This document shows, piece by piece, positions 1-8,157 of a stretch of 64,000 bases of DNA. A program made the position numbers and the translations under genes. Under the pieces are notes generated by a model. It worked only from the letters and a program-made list of their open reading frames with translations. It was not told where the DNA came from and did not search any database. The stretch comes from Aromatoleum toluvorans (GTDB lineage Bacteria > Pseudomonadota > Gammaproteobacteria > Burkholderiales > Rhodocyclaceae), in the NCBI RefSeq assembly GCF_012910905.1, contig NZ_WTVN01000004.1:124001-188000 (forward strand), given 5' to 3'. How positions within the stretch are numbered: the stretch's first letter is position 1; every line of letters begins with the position of its first letter.

Positions 1-1
1 G

Positions 2-1162
2 CAGGAGGCCACGCAGGCGACGCTCTTCGTCGACGTCTTCAGCCGCGGCCAGGATGCCCCCGCGACCTTCTGGCGGGGCAGGGCGCAGGTTCAGGATTTG
101 CAGCCGCTCGTGGCGCGCTTCCTGGGCGCCGAACGGGCACGGCGCATGTTCGAGGCCTACGCGCGCGAGCGCGGCGTCCGCAGCATCGAGGAGCTCAAGC
201 CGGACGCCGGTCTGGTGCAGTTCGCCGAAACCCAGCTCGCCGGCGCGATCGGCAGCGCGTCCGCGCGCGTGATGGTGTCGTCGGTCGTGCAGGAGGAGCC
301 GCTCGGGCTGGACGAGGTGATGGATATCCTCGACGAGGCCTCGCAGGTGCGCGCCTATTCGCACGAACTGGAGGAGAAGTCGCAGGCGCTGGAGGCTGCG
401 ACCGCGGAGCTGCGCGCGGCGAACGAGCGCCTGACCGAACTCGACCGCCTCAAGGACGACTTCATGTCTTCGGTGACGCATGAGCTGCGCACGCCGCTGA
501 CCTCGATCCGCGCGTTTTCCGAGATGCTGCTCGACGATCCGAAGATCGACCTCAAGGATCGCACGCGCTTCCTGACGATCATCGTATCCGAGACCGAGCG
601 CCTGACGCGGCTGGTGAACCAGGTCCTGGACATGGCCAAGATCGAGTCGGGCCATGCCGAATGGCACAACACCGACATCGACATGCGCGAACTGGTCGGA
701 CACGCGGCGGAGACCACCGATCAGCTTTTCCGTGATCGCGGGGCGGTGCTCGAGATCGACCTGCCGGACGCGGCGCCGCATCTGCGTGCGGATCGCGATC
801 GCCTGCTGCAGGTGCTGCTCAACCTGCTCTCGAATGCGGCCAAGTTCGTGCCGGACGGGGCGGGCGTGGCGCGGGTGCGGCTGAGTGCCGAGACCGGGCA
901 GCTCCGGGTCGACGTGACCGACAACGGTCCGGGCATTGCGCCCGAGCAGCTCGGCGTGATCTTCGAGAAATTCCGCCAGGGCGGCGACGAGCGGTCGCGC
1001 CCGCAGGGCACCGGACTGGGACTGCCGATCAGCCGCCAGATCGTCGAGCACTTCGGCGGGCGGCTGTGGGTGCAGTCACGCCCCGGCGAAGGCGCGACCT
1101 TCAGCTTCGTTCTGCCGCTGCCGCTCGAGAGTGAGCGGGGTGCGGGTCACGCAATGACTTAG
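2..1162 (+). CDS. Sensor histidine kinase, C-terminal part (CbrA-like), 5' partial
   Basis: The frame is open from the first bases of the window, so the true start lies upstream and about 387 C-terminal residues are visible. They contain a linker, a coiled stretch, a HisKA H-box (THELRTPLTSIRAFSEML) and a HATPase domain with N, G1 and G2 boxes (NLLSNAAKF, DNGPGIAP, GTGLGLPISRQIV). The segment before the coiled region resembles the part that follows the transporter domain in CbrA-type symporter/kinase fusions, so an SLC5-like membrane domain probably lies upstream. A receiver-only regulator follows 24 bp later and a Na+/solute symporter sits further down. The kinase call is firm; the CbrA-like architecture is an inference. 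Confidence 0.85.
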   Translation, partial: QEATQATLFVDVFSRGQDAPATFWRGRAQVQDLQPLVARFLGAERARRMFEAYARERGVRSIEELKPDAGLVQFAETQLAGAIGSASARVMVSSVVQEEPLGLDEVMDILDEASQVRAYSHELEEKSQALEAATAELRAANERLTELDRLKDDFMSSVTHELRTPLTSIRAFSEMLLDDPKIDLKDRTRFLTIIVSETERLTRLVNQVLDMAKIESGHAEWHNTDIDMRELVGHAAETTDQLFRDRGAVLEIDLPDAAPHLRADRDRLLQVLLNLLSNAAKFVPDGAGVARVRLSAETGQLRVDVTDNGPGIAPEQLGVIFEKFRQGGDERSRPQGTGLGLPISRQIVEHFGGRLWVQSRPGEGATFSFVLPLPLESERGAGHAMT

Positions 1163-1186
1163 AATAGAAGAAGGAAAGGGGAGAGC

Positions 1187-1558
1187 ATGGCCAAAAAAAT
1201 ACTGATTGCCGACGACGAACAGAACATTGTCATTTCACTCGAATTCCTCATGAAGCGCGAGGGCTACGAGGTGAGTATCGCCAACGACGGGGACGAGGCG
1301 GCGCGGCGCATTCGCGCCGAGAAGCCGGATCTGGTTCTCCTCGACGTGATGATGCCGAAGAAGAGCGGCTTCGAGGTTTGCCAGGAGGTGAAATCCGATC
1401 CCGAACTGCAGTCGGTTCGGATCCTGATGCTCACGGCGAAGGGGCGCGACACCGAGGTCGCGAAGGGGCTGGCGCTCGGGGCGGACGCCTACATGACCAA
1501 GCCGTTCTCGACGAAGGAGCTGGTGGAGCGCGTACGCAGCCTGCTTGCGGAGCGTTGA
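1187..1558 (+). CDS. Receiver-only response regulator
   Basis: A 123-residue CheY-like protein without an output domain. The acidic pocket (D9, D10), phospho-acceptor D53 in LLDVMMPK, T83 and K105 (TKPF) are all present. The ATG follows an AAGGGGAGAG ribosome binding site. It lies directly after the histidine kinase and immediately before the PAS-exonuclease gene, so the three are probably one operon. It should take phosphate from the upstream kinase and act through protein contacts, perhaps on the neighbouring sensor-like protein. No DNA-binding domain is visible. Confidence 0.9.
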   Translation: MAKKILIADDEQNIVISLEFLMKREGYEVSIANDGDEAARRIRAEKPDLVLLDVMMPKKSGFEVCQEVKSDPELQSVRILMLTAKGRDTEVAKGLALGADAYMTKPFSTKELVERVRSLLAER

Positions 1559-1561
1559 GTG

Positions 1562-3730
1562 ATGACGGCTCGCGCCCGTTTCATCCTGGCGGTGTGCATT
1601 CTCGCGCTGCTCATGACCGGCCCCTTCGTCGTGACGGCGGGCCTGGTCTGGCTCGAGACCGGCGCGGCCGACCGGGGACGGCTGATCGACGTGGTGGTGC
1701 CGCACCTTCCGCTCGGTGCGCTGATGACCATCGTCGGCTTCGCGCTCGGCATGGTGGTCGTGCGCAACCTGTTCCGGCATTACGTGCAGGGGCTGCTGCG
1801 CATGGAGGAGCATCTCAAGTTGATGCTCGGCGCCAACCGCGAATTCCGCGTCAAGCCGGAGGGGCCGCCCGAGGTGCAGGCGCTGGCGCATGCGGTCAAC
1901 GTGCTGGCGCAGCAGCGCGACGAGCTGATGCAGGACGTCGAGGCGCAGATCGCGCACGCGAAGCATTCGGTCGAGGAGGAAAAAAACCGCCTTGCGGCGC
2001 TGATGTCGGAGCTCACGCAGAGCGTCGTCGTGTGCAATCTCGACGGTCGCATCCTGCTTTACAACCACCGTGCGCGGCAGCAGTTCCGCGCGCTGTCCGA
2101 CGCGCCGGCCGTCGCCGGCGGCGGCGAGCTGATCGGGCTCGGGCGCTCGATCTACGCGGTGTTCGAGCGCAACCTCATCAACCACGCACTGGAGAGCATC
2201 CAGCACGGCCTGCGCCGCAGCGCGGGCCAGCCGGTCGCCAACTTCGTCACGACGACGCGTGCGGGCCAGTTGCTGCGTGCGCAGATGGCGCCGGTGCTGG
2301 CCGTGGGACAGGGGAGTGACAGCGAGCGGGCGATCACCGGCTTCATCCTGATGCTCGACAACATCACGCGCACCTTCGAAACCGAATCGAAGCGCGACCA
2401 GATGCTGCATACGCTCACCGAAGGCAACCGGGCGGCGCTTGCCAACGTGCGTGCGGCGGCCGAGATGCTGGAATACCCGGACCTGCAGGAGGACCTGCGC
2501 GAGCGCTTCCGTACCGTGATCCGCGACGAAGTGCGGGCGATGAGCACTCGCCTCGACCATACGGCAAACGAATTCGCCGATTCGCTGAAGGCGCGCTGGC
2601 CGCTCGAGGAAATGCTCGGGGCCGACCTCATCGCCGCGGCGCAGCGCCGCATCGAGAATGTCGTCAAGCTGCCCACGAAGCTGGAGGAGATCGACGAGTC
2701 GCTGTGGGTGAAGGTCGACAGCTTCTCGCTGCTGCAGGCGCTGACTTACCTTGCCAACCGCCTGTCCGACGAGTTCGAGGTGCGCGAGGTGCGTTTCCGC
2801 CTGAGCGCCGCGGGCCGGCTGGTTCATCTCGACCTCATCTGGTCCGGCCAGGCGATGAGCACCGAGACGGTGATGAGCTGGGAGCTCGAGCCGATGCGCT
2901 TTGCGGACGAGAACAGCCCGCTCACGGTGCGCGACGTGATCGAGCGCCACGACGGCGAGATGTGGCTGGAGCGCGAGAAGGTGCGCCACCGCGCGTTCTT
3001 CCGCATCCTGTTGCCGGCCGCCATGCCGCAGGAACAGCTCGACGAGGCGGCCATCCTGCGGGGAGAAAGCCGGCCGGAATACTACGATTTCGACCTCTTC
3101 AACTGGTCGGACAAGTCGCGTGCGCTCGATGACCGTCTGCTCAGCGAACTGACCTACACGGTATTCGACACGGAAACGACGGGGCTGAACCCGTCGCAGG
3201 GTGACGAGATCATCCAGATCGGCGCGACGCGCATCGTCAATGGCAAGCTGCTGCGCCAGGAGTCGTTCGAGCAGCTTGTCGATCCCGGCCGCTACCTCTC
3301 GCCCGAGTCGGTGCAGATCCACGGCATCACCCACGACATGCTCAGGAACCAGCCGACGATCGAGGCTGTCCTGCCGGCCTTCCACGCGTTTGCCGAGGAC
3401 ACCGTGCTGATTGCGCACAATGCCGCCTTCGACATGCGCTTCCTGCAGATGAAGGAGGAGGCGACCGGCATCCGCTTCGACCAGCCGGTGCTCGATACGC
3501 TGCTGCTGTCTGCCGTCGTCCATCCGAACCAGGAATCGCACCGGCTCGAAGCGATCGCCGAGCGGCTGAGCCTGCCCATCATCGGCCGGCACACGGCACT
3601 GGGCGATGCGATCGTCACGGCGGAGGTGTTCCTGAAGCTGATCCCGCTGCTGGCCGAGAAAGGTATCCATACGCTGCGCCAGGCACGCGAGGCGGCGGAG
3701 CAGTCCTACTACGCGCGGGTGAGGTATTGA
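1562..3730 (+). CDS. Membrane sensor with PAS region fused to DEDDh 3'-5' exonuclease
   Basis: About 722 residues; a GTG at 1559 directly precedes the chosen ATG. Two hydrophobic segments near residues 6-32 and 42-70 anchor the N terminus. A HAMP/PAS-like region with a coiled stretch and a degenerate kinase-like segment follow; I see no convincing H-box. From about residue 530 there is a DNA polymerase III epsilon-type exonuclease with VFDTETTG, a central HNAAFD and a final HTALGDA, which supply the DEDDh acidic residues and histidine. The fusion of membrane sensing to a nuclease is odd. The gene follows the response regulator without a gap and precedes the symporter, so a role in the same signalling unit is likely. 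Substrate unknown. Confidence 0.8.
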   Translation: MTARARFILAVCILALLMTGPFVVTAGLVWLETGAADRGRLIDVVVPHLPLGALMTIVGFALGMVVVRNLFRHYVQGLLRMEEHLKLMLGANREFRVKPEGPPEVQALAHAVNVLAQQRDELMQDVEAQIAHAKHSVEEEKNRLAALMSELTQSVVVCNLDGRILLYNHRARQQFRALSDAPAVAGGGELIGLGRSIYAVFERNLINHALESIQHGLRRSAGQPVANFVTTTRAGQLLRAQMAPVLAVGQGSDSERAITGFILMLDNITRTFETESKRDQMLHTLTEGNRAALANVRAAAEMLEYPDLQEDLRERFRTVIRDEVRAMSTRLDHTANEFADSLKARWPLEEMLGADLIAAAQRRIENVVKLPTKLEEIDESLWVKVDSFSLLQALTYLANRLSDEFEVREVRFRLSAAGRLVHLDLIWSGQAMSTETVMSWELEPMRFADENSPLTVRDVIERHDGEMWLEREKVRHRAFFRILLPAAMPQEQLDEAAILRGESRPEYYDFDLFNWSDKSRALDDRLLSELTYTVFDTETTGLNPSQGDEIIQIGATRIVNGKLLRQESFEQLVDPGRYLSPESVQIHGITHDMLRNQPTIEAVLPAFHAFAEDTVLIAHNAAFDMRFLQMKEEATGIRFDQPVLDTLLLSAVVHPNQESHRLEAIAERLSLPIIGRHTALGDAIVTAEVFLKLIPLLAEKGIHTLRQAREAAEQSYYARVRY

Positions 3731-3803
3731 TGCCTGATTCGCCTGATTCCGGGCAGGGAGTGACGAGCCGCTCCACTTCCGTCTCGCATCGGGCTGTGCC
3801 GGC

Positions 3804-5861
3804 ATGACGACCTCGTCTCTCTTCGCCCGCCGCTTACGGCGGTACTACCTCTGGTACACGGTCAGCTTCATCACGTTCGTCGGCCTTCTTGCCGTCGGCG
3901 AGAAGATGGGGATGTCGGCGGGAATGATCGGCCACATCTTCCTGTTCGCGACTATCGCGATCTACGCGGGTATCGGCGTCATGAGCCGTACCGCCGACGT
4001 GACCGAATACTACGTCGCCGGCCGCCGCGTGCCGGCCGTGTTCAACGGCATGGCGACGGCAGCGGACTGGATGAGCGCGGCTTCCTACATCGGCCTTGCC
4101 GGGACGCTCTATTTCGCGGGATTCGAGGGGCTTGCCTTCGTCACCGGCTGGACAGGCGGCTTCGTCCTCGTCGCGCTCCTGCTGGCGCCCTACCTGCGGA
4201 AATTCGGCCAGTACACGATTCCGGACTTCCTCGGTGCGCGCTACCAGGGTAACGCGGCACGCGTGGTCGGCCTGATCGCCGCGGTGATCGCGAGTTTCGT
4301 GTACCTGGTGGCGCAGATCTACGGCGTCGGCCTGATCACCAGCCGCTTTGTCAGCATCGAGTTCGAGATCGGCCTGTTCGTAGGCCTCGCGGGCATTCTC
4401 GTCTGCTCCTTCCTCGGCGGCATGCGCGCGGTCACCTGGACGCAGGTCGCGCAGTACGTGATCCTGATCGTCGCCTATCTGGTGCCGGTCACCATCCTGT
4501 CGTACAAGGTGACCGGCGTGCCGGTTGCGCCGGTGATGTACGGGACGGTCCTCGGGCAGTTGTCGGAAAAGGAAAACGAACTTTTCGCCGATCCGGCCGA
4601 GGTGGCCGTGCGCAAGCAGTTCAGCGAGCGCGCCGACCAGTATGCGGCCAAGATCGCCACGCTCCCGGATTCGCTCGACGCCGAACGGCGCGAACTTATC
4701 GAACGGCTCAACCAGTTACGCCTTAAAAATGCCCCGGCGCGCGATATCGCACACACGGAGCGCGCATTGCGCGACTTGCCGCGCACGCCGGAGCACGCGC
4801 GACAGCTATGGGAGCGCGCCCGCGCCGATGCGGTCGAACGTTCGCACCTGCCGGCACGGCATGCGCAGGCCCACCCGGGCGACACGCCCGAACAACGCCA
4901 GATCGCGCGCAACAACTTCCTCGCGCTCGTGTTCGTGCTGATGGTCGGCACCGCCGCGTTGCCGCATGTGCTGATGCGCTACTACACGACCCCGGGGGTG
5001 GTCGAAGCGCGCAAGTCGGTGTTCTGGGCACTGTTCTTCATCTTCCTCCTGTATGTCACGGCCCCCGCGTACGCCGTGTTCGCCAAATGGGAGGTGTACA
5101 ACAACCTCATCGGCACGAGCATCTCGATGCTGCCGAACTGGCTCTTCTCGTGGGGCAAGGTCGGCATGGTGAACATCGAGGACATCAACGGCGACGGCAT
5201 CCTGCAGCTTGCCGAACTGAGCCTCAACACCGACGTGATCCTGCTCGCCACGCCCGAGATCGCCGGCCTGCCCTACGTCATCTCGGGGCTCGTCGCCGCA
5301 GGTGGCCTGGCGGCGGCGCTATCGACGGCCGACGGCCTGCTGCTCACGATCTCGAATGCGCTGTCGCACGATCTCTACTACAAAGTCATCAATCCGGGCG
5401 CCAGCACCCAGCGCCGCCTCGTCATCGCCAAGTCGCAGCTGCTGGTGGTGGCCGCCGTTGCCGCATGGGTCGCGTCGATGCGCCCGGACAACATCCTCTT
5501 CATGGTCGGCCTCGCATTCTCGATCGCCGCGGCGGCGTTCTTTCCGGCGCTGGTGCTGGGTATCTTCTGGAAGCGCGCCAACCGCCCCGGCGCAGTCGCC
5601 GGCATGCTCGCGGGACCGGCGGTCACGATCTACTACTTCGCCCGCACCCATGCGTTCTTCGGCGGTTCGATGGACAACGCCTGGTTCAACATCAGCCCGA
5701 TCTCCAGCGGCGTCTTCGGCGTGCCCCTGGGCTTCCTCTCGATCGTCATCGTCAGCCTGCTCACCCGCCCGCCACCACCCGAAATCGGTGCCTTGGTCGA
5801 TTTCGTGCGCTACCCGCGTCTCCCGGCCGACGATCCGGGCATGTTTACGGAGTCGAAATAG
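3804..5861 (+). CDS. Sodium:solute symporter (SSS family, ActP/VC_2705-like)
   Basis: A 685-residue polytopic inner-membrane protein with about a dozen hydrophobic segments. Sodium/solute symporter signatures include the ADWMSAASYIG region and the GLAAALSTADGLLLTISNAL segment. A soluble insertion at roughly residues 250-370 is rich in charged residues, and a short EF-hand-like stretch (DINGDGILQLAEL) lies near residue 455; both resemble the VC_2705 subfamily of acetate-type permeases. It probably imports acetate or another small carboxylate. The preceding kinase, regulator and sensor genes suggest that uptake and sensing are coupled. The substrate cannot be read from sequence. Confidence 0.85.
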   Translation: MTTSSLFARRLRRYYLWYTVSFITFVGLLAVGEKMGMSAGMIGHIFLFATIAIYAGIGVMSRTADVTEYYVAGRRVPAVFNGMATAADWMSAASYIGLAGTLYFAGFEGLAFVTGWTGGFVLVALLLAPYLRKFGQYTIPDFLGARYQGNAARVVGLIAAVIASFVYLVAQIYGVGLITSRFVSIEFEIGLFVGLAGILVCSFLGGMRAVTWTQVAQYVILIVAYLVPVTILSYKVTGVPVAPVMYGTVLGQLSEKENELFADPAEVAVRKQFSERADQYAAKIATLPDSLDAERRELIERLNQLRLKNAPARDIAHTERALRDLPRTPEHARQLWERARADAVERSHLPARHAQAHPGDTPEQRQIARNNFLALVFVLMVGTAALPHVLMRYYTTPGVVEARKSVFWALFFIFLLYVTAPAYAVFAKWEVYNNLIGTSISMLPNWLFSWGKVGMVNIEDINGDGILQLAELSLNTDVILLATPEIAGLPYVISGLVAAGGLAAALSTADGLLLTISNALSHDLYYKVINPGASTQRRLVIAKSQLLVVAAVAAWVASMRPDNILFMVGLAFSIAAAAFFPALVLGIFWKRANRPGAVAGMLAGPAVTIYYFARTHAFFGGSMDNAWFNISPISSGVFGVPLGFLSIVIVSLLTRPPPPEIGALVDFVRYPRLPADDPGMFTESK

Positions 5862-5945
5862 GGAGCAGCCGCGTCGGAACGGCCGCTGCGCGCGGATAAT
5901 CTTGGTAGCAGGCAAAAATGGGGTTCCGTATGCCTGCTGTTCTGC

Positions 5946-5951
5946 TACAAT
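5946..5951 (+). promoter_or_regulatory. -10 element of tRNA-Ser promoter
   Basis: TACAAT lies 13 bp before the tRNA 5' end, a fitting place for a -10 box. A poor -35 candidate (TTCCGT at 5924) lies 16 bp upstream. Position relative to the tRNA is the main support. Confidence 0.4.
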
Positions 5952-5963
5952 GCGCGGCTCCAC

Positions 5964-6054
5964 GGAGAGATGGATGAGTGGTTTAAGTCGCACGCCTGGA
6001 AAGCGTGTTCAGGGTAATACCCTGACGCGGGTTCGAATCCCGCTCTCTCCGCCA
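5964..6054 (+). tRNA. tRNA-Ser (anticodon GGA)
   Basis: The acceptor arms GGAGAGA (5964-5970) and TCTCTCC (6044-6050) pair perfectly, followed by discriminator G and an encoded CCA at 6052-6054. The anticodon stem CACGC/GCGTG closes a seven-base loop with GGA at 5998-6000. A long variable arm typical of class II serine tRNAs and a GGTTCGAATCC T-loop are present. It reads UCC/UCU codons. A LysR remnant lies just downstream, so this tRNA may mark the edge of acquired DNA. Confidence 0.97.
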
Positions 6055-6068
6055 GATACCCAGTAAAG

Positions 6069-6090
6069 ACGCGCCTTTCGGCGCGTTTTT
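6069..6090 (+). terminator. Rho-independent terminator after tRNA-Ser
   Basis: The stem ACGCGCC/GGCGCGT with loop TTTC is followed by a run of T, 15 bp past the tRNA CCA. Confidence 0.85.
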
Positions 6091-6183
6091 CGTTTACACC
6101 CGCCATCCCGAATACGCTTAATTATGGGGCGTCGTCCGCACGCGCGGTGACGTAAAGTCTCAAGGCCGACACGCTCGTCATTC

Positions 6184-6340
6184 TCAGATTCCCGCGTCCC
6201 AAGCGGTTTCCGTTTGGATTCCGGGAGTATGCCCGGCAAGGTGTGCCGCGCGGAAGGCACGTACGGTCTCCAGGAATTCCGAAAGGATTGGCGACTGATC
6301 GTCGGCGCGGTATAGGCAGCTGAGGTCGATGTGGGCATTT
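6184..6340 (-). pseudogene. LysR-family regulator remnant (C-terminal about 50 residues)
   Basis: The minus frame encodes about 50 residues (IDLSCLYRADDQSPIL onward, ending WDAGI) that match almost residue for residue the C terminus of the intact LysR regulator at 37432-38379. Nucleotide similarity looks near 90 percent by eye and starts a few bases beyond the stop codon, at about 6176. Upstream of about 6340 similarity ends; the frame opens with unrelated residues and no HTH exists. It is a 3' fragment of a second copy in the same orientation as the intact gene. Confidence 0.85.
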
Positions 6341-6537
6341 GGTGGCCCAAATTCATGTTTTTGCATCGCAAAGTGGCTAGCCGCCGATAGCCATCATAGT
6401 ACGGGACTCGCCCTGCTCGCGCCTGACGAAGCAGTTGCCCTCCCTTCAACGGAAAGGCTAGTCGCGTATGACGACAGGCACTGCTGCCGGCTACACCCCC
6501 TATAATGCACACTCCCCGTATGTCGGCTATACCCGTG

Positions 6538-6879
6538 ATGAGAATGAACCTCAAGGTGCCCTTCGCCGAGAAGGATGAGGCGAAGAAGCTCGGTGCCCGG
6601 TGGGACGCCGCGCGGAAGCTGTGGTACATAGAGGGGCATCTCGACGAAGGGATCTTCTTGCGATGGTCGCCCACCCCTCATGACGCGGCCGCGCCTGCGG
6701 CAAGCGCGCCGAAACGGAGCAGCGCACGCAGCAAAGCCGCATCCGATACGGTCCAGGTGGGCAGCCGGTACGTCGAGCGTCCCCGGGTGTGTAATTGCCT
6801 GCCGTGGGACGACTGCGAGAAATGTCGGGTCGTACCGACGTCGACTAGCCTGAAAGGGAGCAGCGAGTGGAAGCGGTAG
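6538..6879 (+). CDS. DUF5710 domain protein
   Basis: About 113 residues. The N-terminal 45 residues (MNLKVPFAEKDEAKKLGARW, then WYIEG) match the DUF5710 pattern, a small domain seen in plasmid and mobile-element proteins of unknown function. A basic, Ala/Ser-rich linker follows, then a Cys-rich tail (CNCLPWDDCEKC) that could bind metal. Upstream ATGs in frame exist at 6505 and 6520, but the 6505 start overlaps a TATAAT box, so the later start is preferred. The stop overlaps the next gene's GTG start by 13 bp, which indicates co-expression with the exonuclease. Confidence 0.65.
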   Translation: MRMNLKVPFAEKDEAKKLGARWDAARKLWYIEGHLDEGIFLRWSPTPHDAAAPAASAPKRSSARSKAASDTVQVGSRYVERPRVCNCLPWDDCEKCRVVPTSTSLKGSSEWKR

Positions 6880-7475
6880 CGGTCATCGACTTCGAGACAA
6901 CCGGGTTGTCGCCAGCGCGGGGTGACCGCGCGACAGAAATTGCTGCCGTGATTCTGGAGCGCGGCAAGGTCGTCGGCCGGTACCAGAGCTTGATGAACGC
7001 CGGTGTCCCGATTCCGCCGTTCATTGAATCGCTGACGGGAATATCCAACCGCATGATTCAGGACGCACCCCCGGTGGCCGAGGTCATGCGGGAGGTGGCG
7101 GGTTTCGTCGGCGACTACCCCATCGTCGCCCACAACGCCGCGTTCGACTCGAAATTCTGGGATGCGGAGCTCGCGGGTGTGCAACGGACCCGGACGCAGG
7201 ATTTTGTCTGCTCCCTGCTCCTGTCCCGGAGGATTCTGCCCGACGCGCCCAGCCACAAGCTCGGCCGCCTGGTTGAGTTTGCCGGTTTGCCGGTGGCAGG
7301 CCGATACCACCGCGCCCTCGCAGACGCGGAGATGGCGGCCAGCCTTCTGGTGTACCTCGAGGAGGAACTCCGTCGGCGCCACAAAGCGCGGGACGTGACC
7401 GTGGAACTGCTGCGGCGGATTCAGCGCACGCCGAAAAGCCAACTGGCCAAATGCCTGGCGGCCTGGAAGGGGTAG
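6867..7475 (+). CDS. DnaQ-like DEDDh 3'-5' exonuclease
   Basis: A 202-residue single-domain exonuclease with VIDFETTGLSP (D8, E10), a GIS...M segment, HNAAFD near residue 88 and HRALADAE near residue 147, giving the complete DEDDh set. The GTG start is preceded by AAGGGAG and lies inside the end of the DUF5710 gene. It is smaller than polymerase III epsilon and has no beta-clamp tail that I can see, so it is more likely an accessory RNase T/DnaQ-type nuclease. It is unrelated in length to the exonuclease domain at 3.1-3.7 kb. Confidence 0.85.
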   Translation: MEAVAVIDFETTGLSPARGDRATEIAAVILERGKVVGRYQSLMNAGVPIPPFIESLTGISNRMIQDAPPVAEVMREVAGFVGDYPIVAHNAAFDSKFWDAELAGVQRTRTQDFVCSLLLSRRILPDAPSHKLGRLVEFAGLPVAGRYHRALADAEMAASLLVYLEEELRRRHKARDVTVELLRRIQRTPKSQLAKCLAAWKG

Positions 7476-7757
7476 GTGACCCCGTCCGGTGACCTCCAAA
7501 AGAGTCACTACAGCCACACGACTCGTCCCTTGCCGTGGGCTGCTGCCGGTTTCATGGACACCTTGCTAACGTGGGAAGACGAAACCGCAGGTAGTTGATG
7601 AAGACGAGTGCTGCACCCGCCGCGGCGGCGTTGGCGGCCTGGTCCGGTCCATTCAATGCTTGGCCATCTGTCTCATCATGGGGGGGCGTCGCCGGCAGCA
7701 CCTTGAGTGCCCGCCGAGCTACGTAAACGCCGGGCATCCAGGGCCGGGGACGGCTGG

Positions 7758-7982
7758 CTAGCCCACGATGCTCGGGATCCGGTCGAAGCCGGCTTCCTCT
7801 GTCGCATCTCCGACGATGCCGACCAAAAGGTGCTCACGCGTAATCGGGTTGTATTGCAGTGCCGGTAGCAGACGGAAATTCCTGATCTCGCTCAGAACGA
7901 GCGGAGACGGGTTGCTGCTTCCACGCGTAGCGGCCGAGCGACCCGGATCCTCGTCGACGACCTCGATCTCGCGCCTGCCCAT
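7758..7982 (-). CDS. Hypothetical small protein
   Basis: A 74-codon minus-strand frame with an ATG and a GGGGAAG sequence about 10 bases upstream. The product (starting MGRREIEVVDEDPGRS) has no recognised motif, signal peptide or membrane segment. It stands alone in a long gap and is divergent from tmoA. It may be real, a remnant, or chance. Confidence 0.25.
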   Translation of the reverse strand: MGRREIEVVDEDPGRSAATRGSSNPSPLVLSEIRNFRLLPALQYNPITREHLLVGIVGDATEEAGFDRIPSIVG

Positions 7983-8000
7983 TACTTCATTCTTCCCCGT

Positions 8001-8016
8001 CTAAACCAAAGTCTAA
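8001..8016 (+). promoter_or_regulatory. Possible TodT/TmoT-type box upstream of tmoA
   Basis: CTAAACCAAAGTCTAA resembles the pseudo-palindromic AAAC-N4-GTTT type of box bound by TodT-family regulators, with one half imperfect. It lies about 140 bp before the tmoA start. A TodT-like regulator is encoded downstream of the operon, which makes a site here expected, but the match is weak. Confidence 0.3.
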
Positions 8017-8157
8017 TTTTCACGTCGGTTCCTTCCATTTAACTTCCCTTCCACGACAACGCCCGACCTATCCGTCAGGGCGGCAAAGGATGGCGACGAG
8101 ATTCGCCTTGCTTCGAGAGACACCCGACTCTCGATTGACGATACGAAGGAGACACGG

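Larger units (their letters stand above)
7476..8157 (+). other. Intergenic region upstream of tmo operon
   Basis: About 680 bp separate the exonuclease from tmoA. One weak minus-strand ORF (7758-7982) is listed separately, and a 61-codon minus ORF at 7552-7737 has no recognisable features. The 170 bp before tmoA are less GC-rich and should hold the tmo promoter. No insertion sequence or terminal repeat was seen. Confidence 0.5.

Noticed and set aside
1235-3805. 856-codon minus-strand ORF opposite the response regulator and sensor genes
   Set aside because: High-GC mirror frame with Arg/His/Leu-rich, motif-free protein; the plus strand encodes clear receiver, PAS and exonuclease motifs.
7552-7737. 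61-codon minus ORF in the tmo upstream gap
   Set aside because: No recognisable motif or ribosome binding site; could be a remnant but not supportable.
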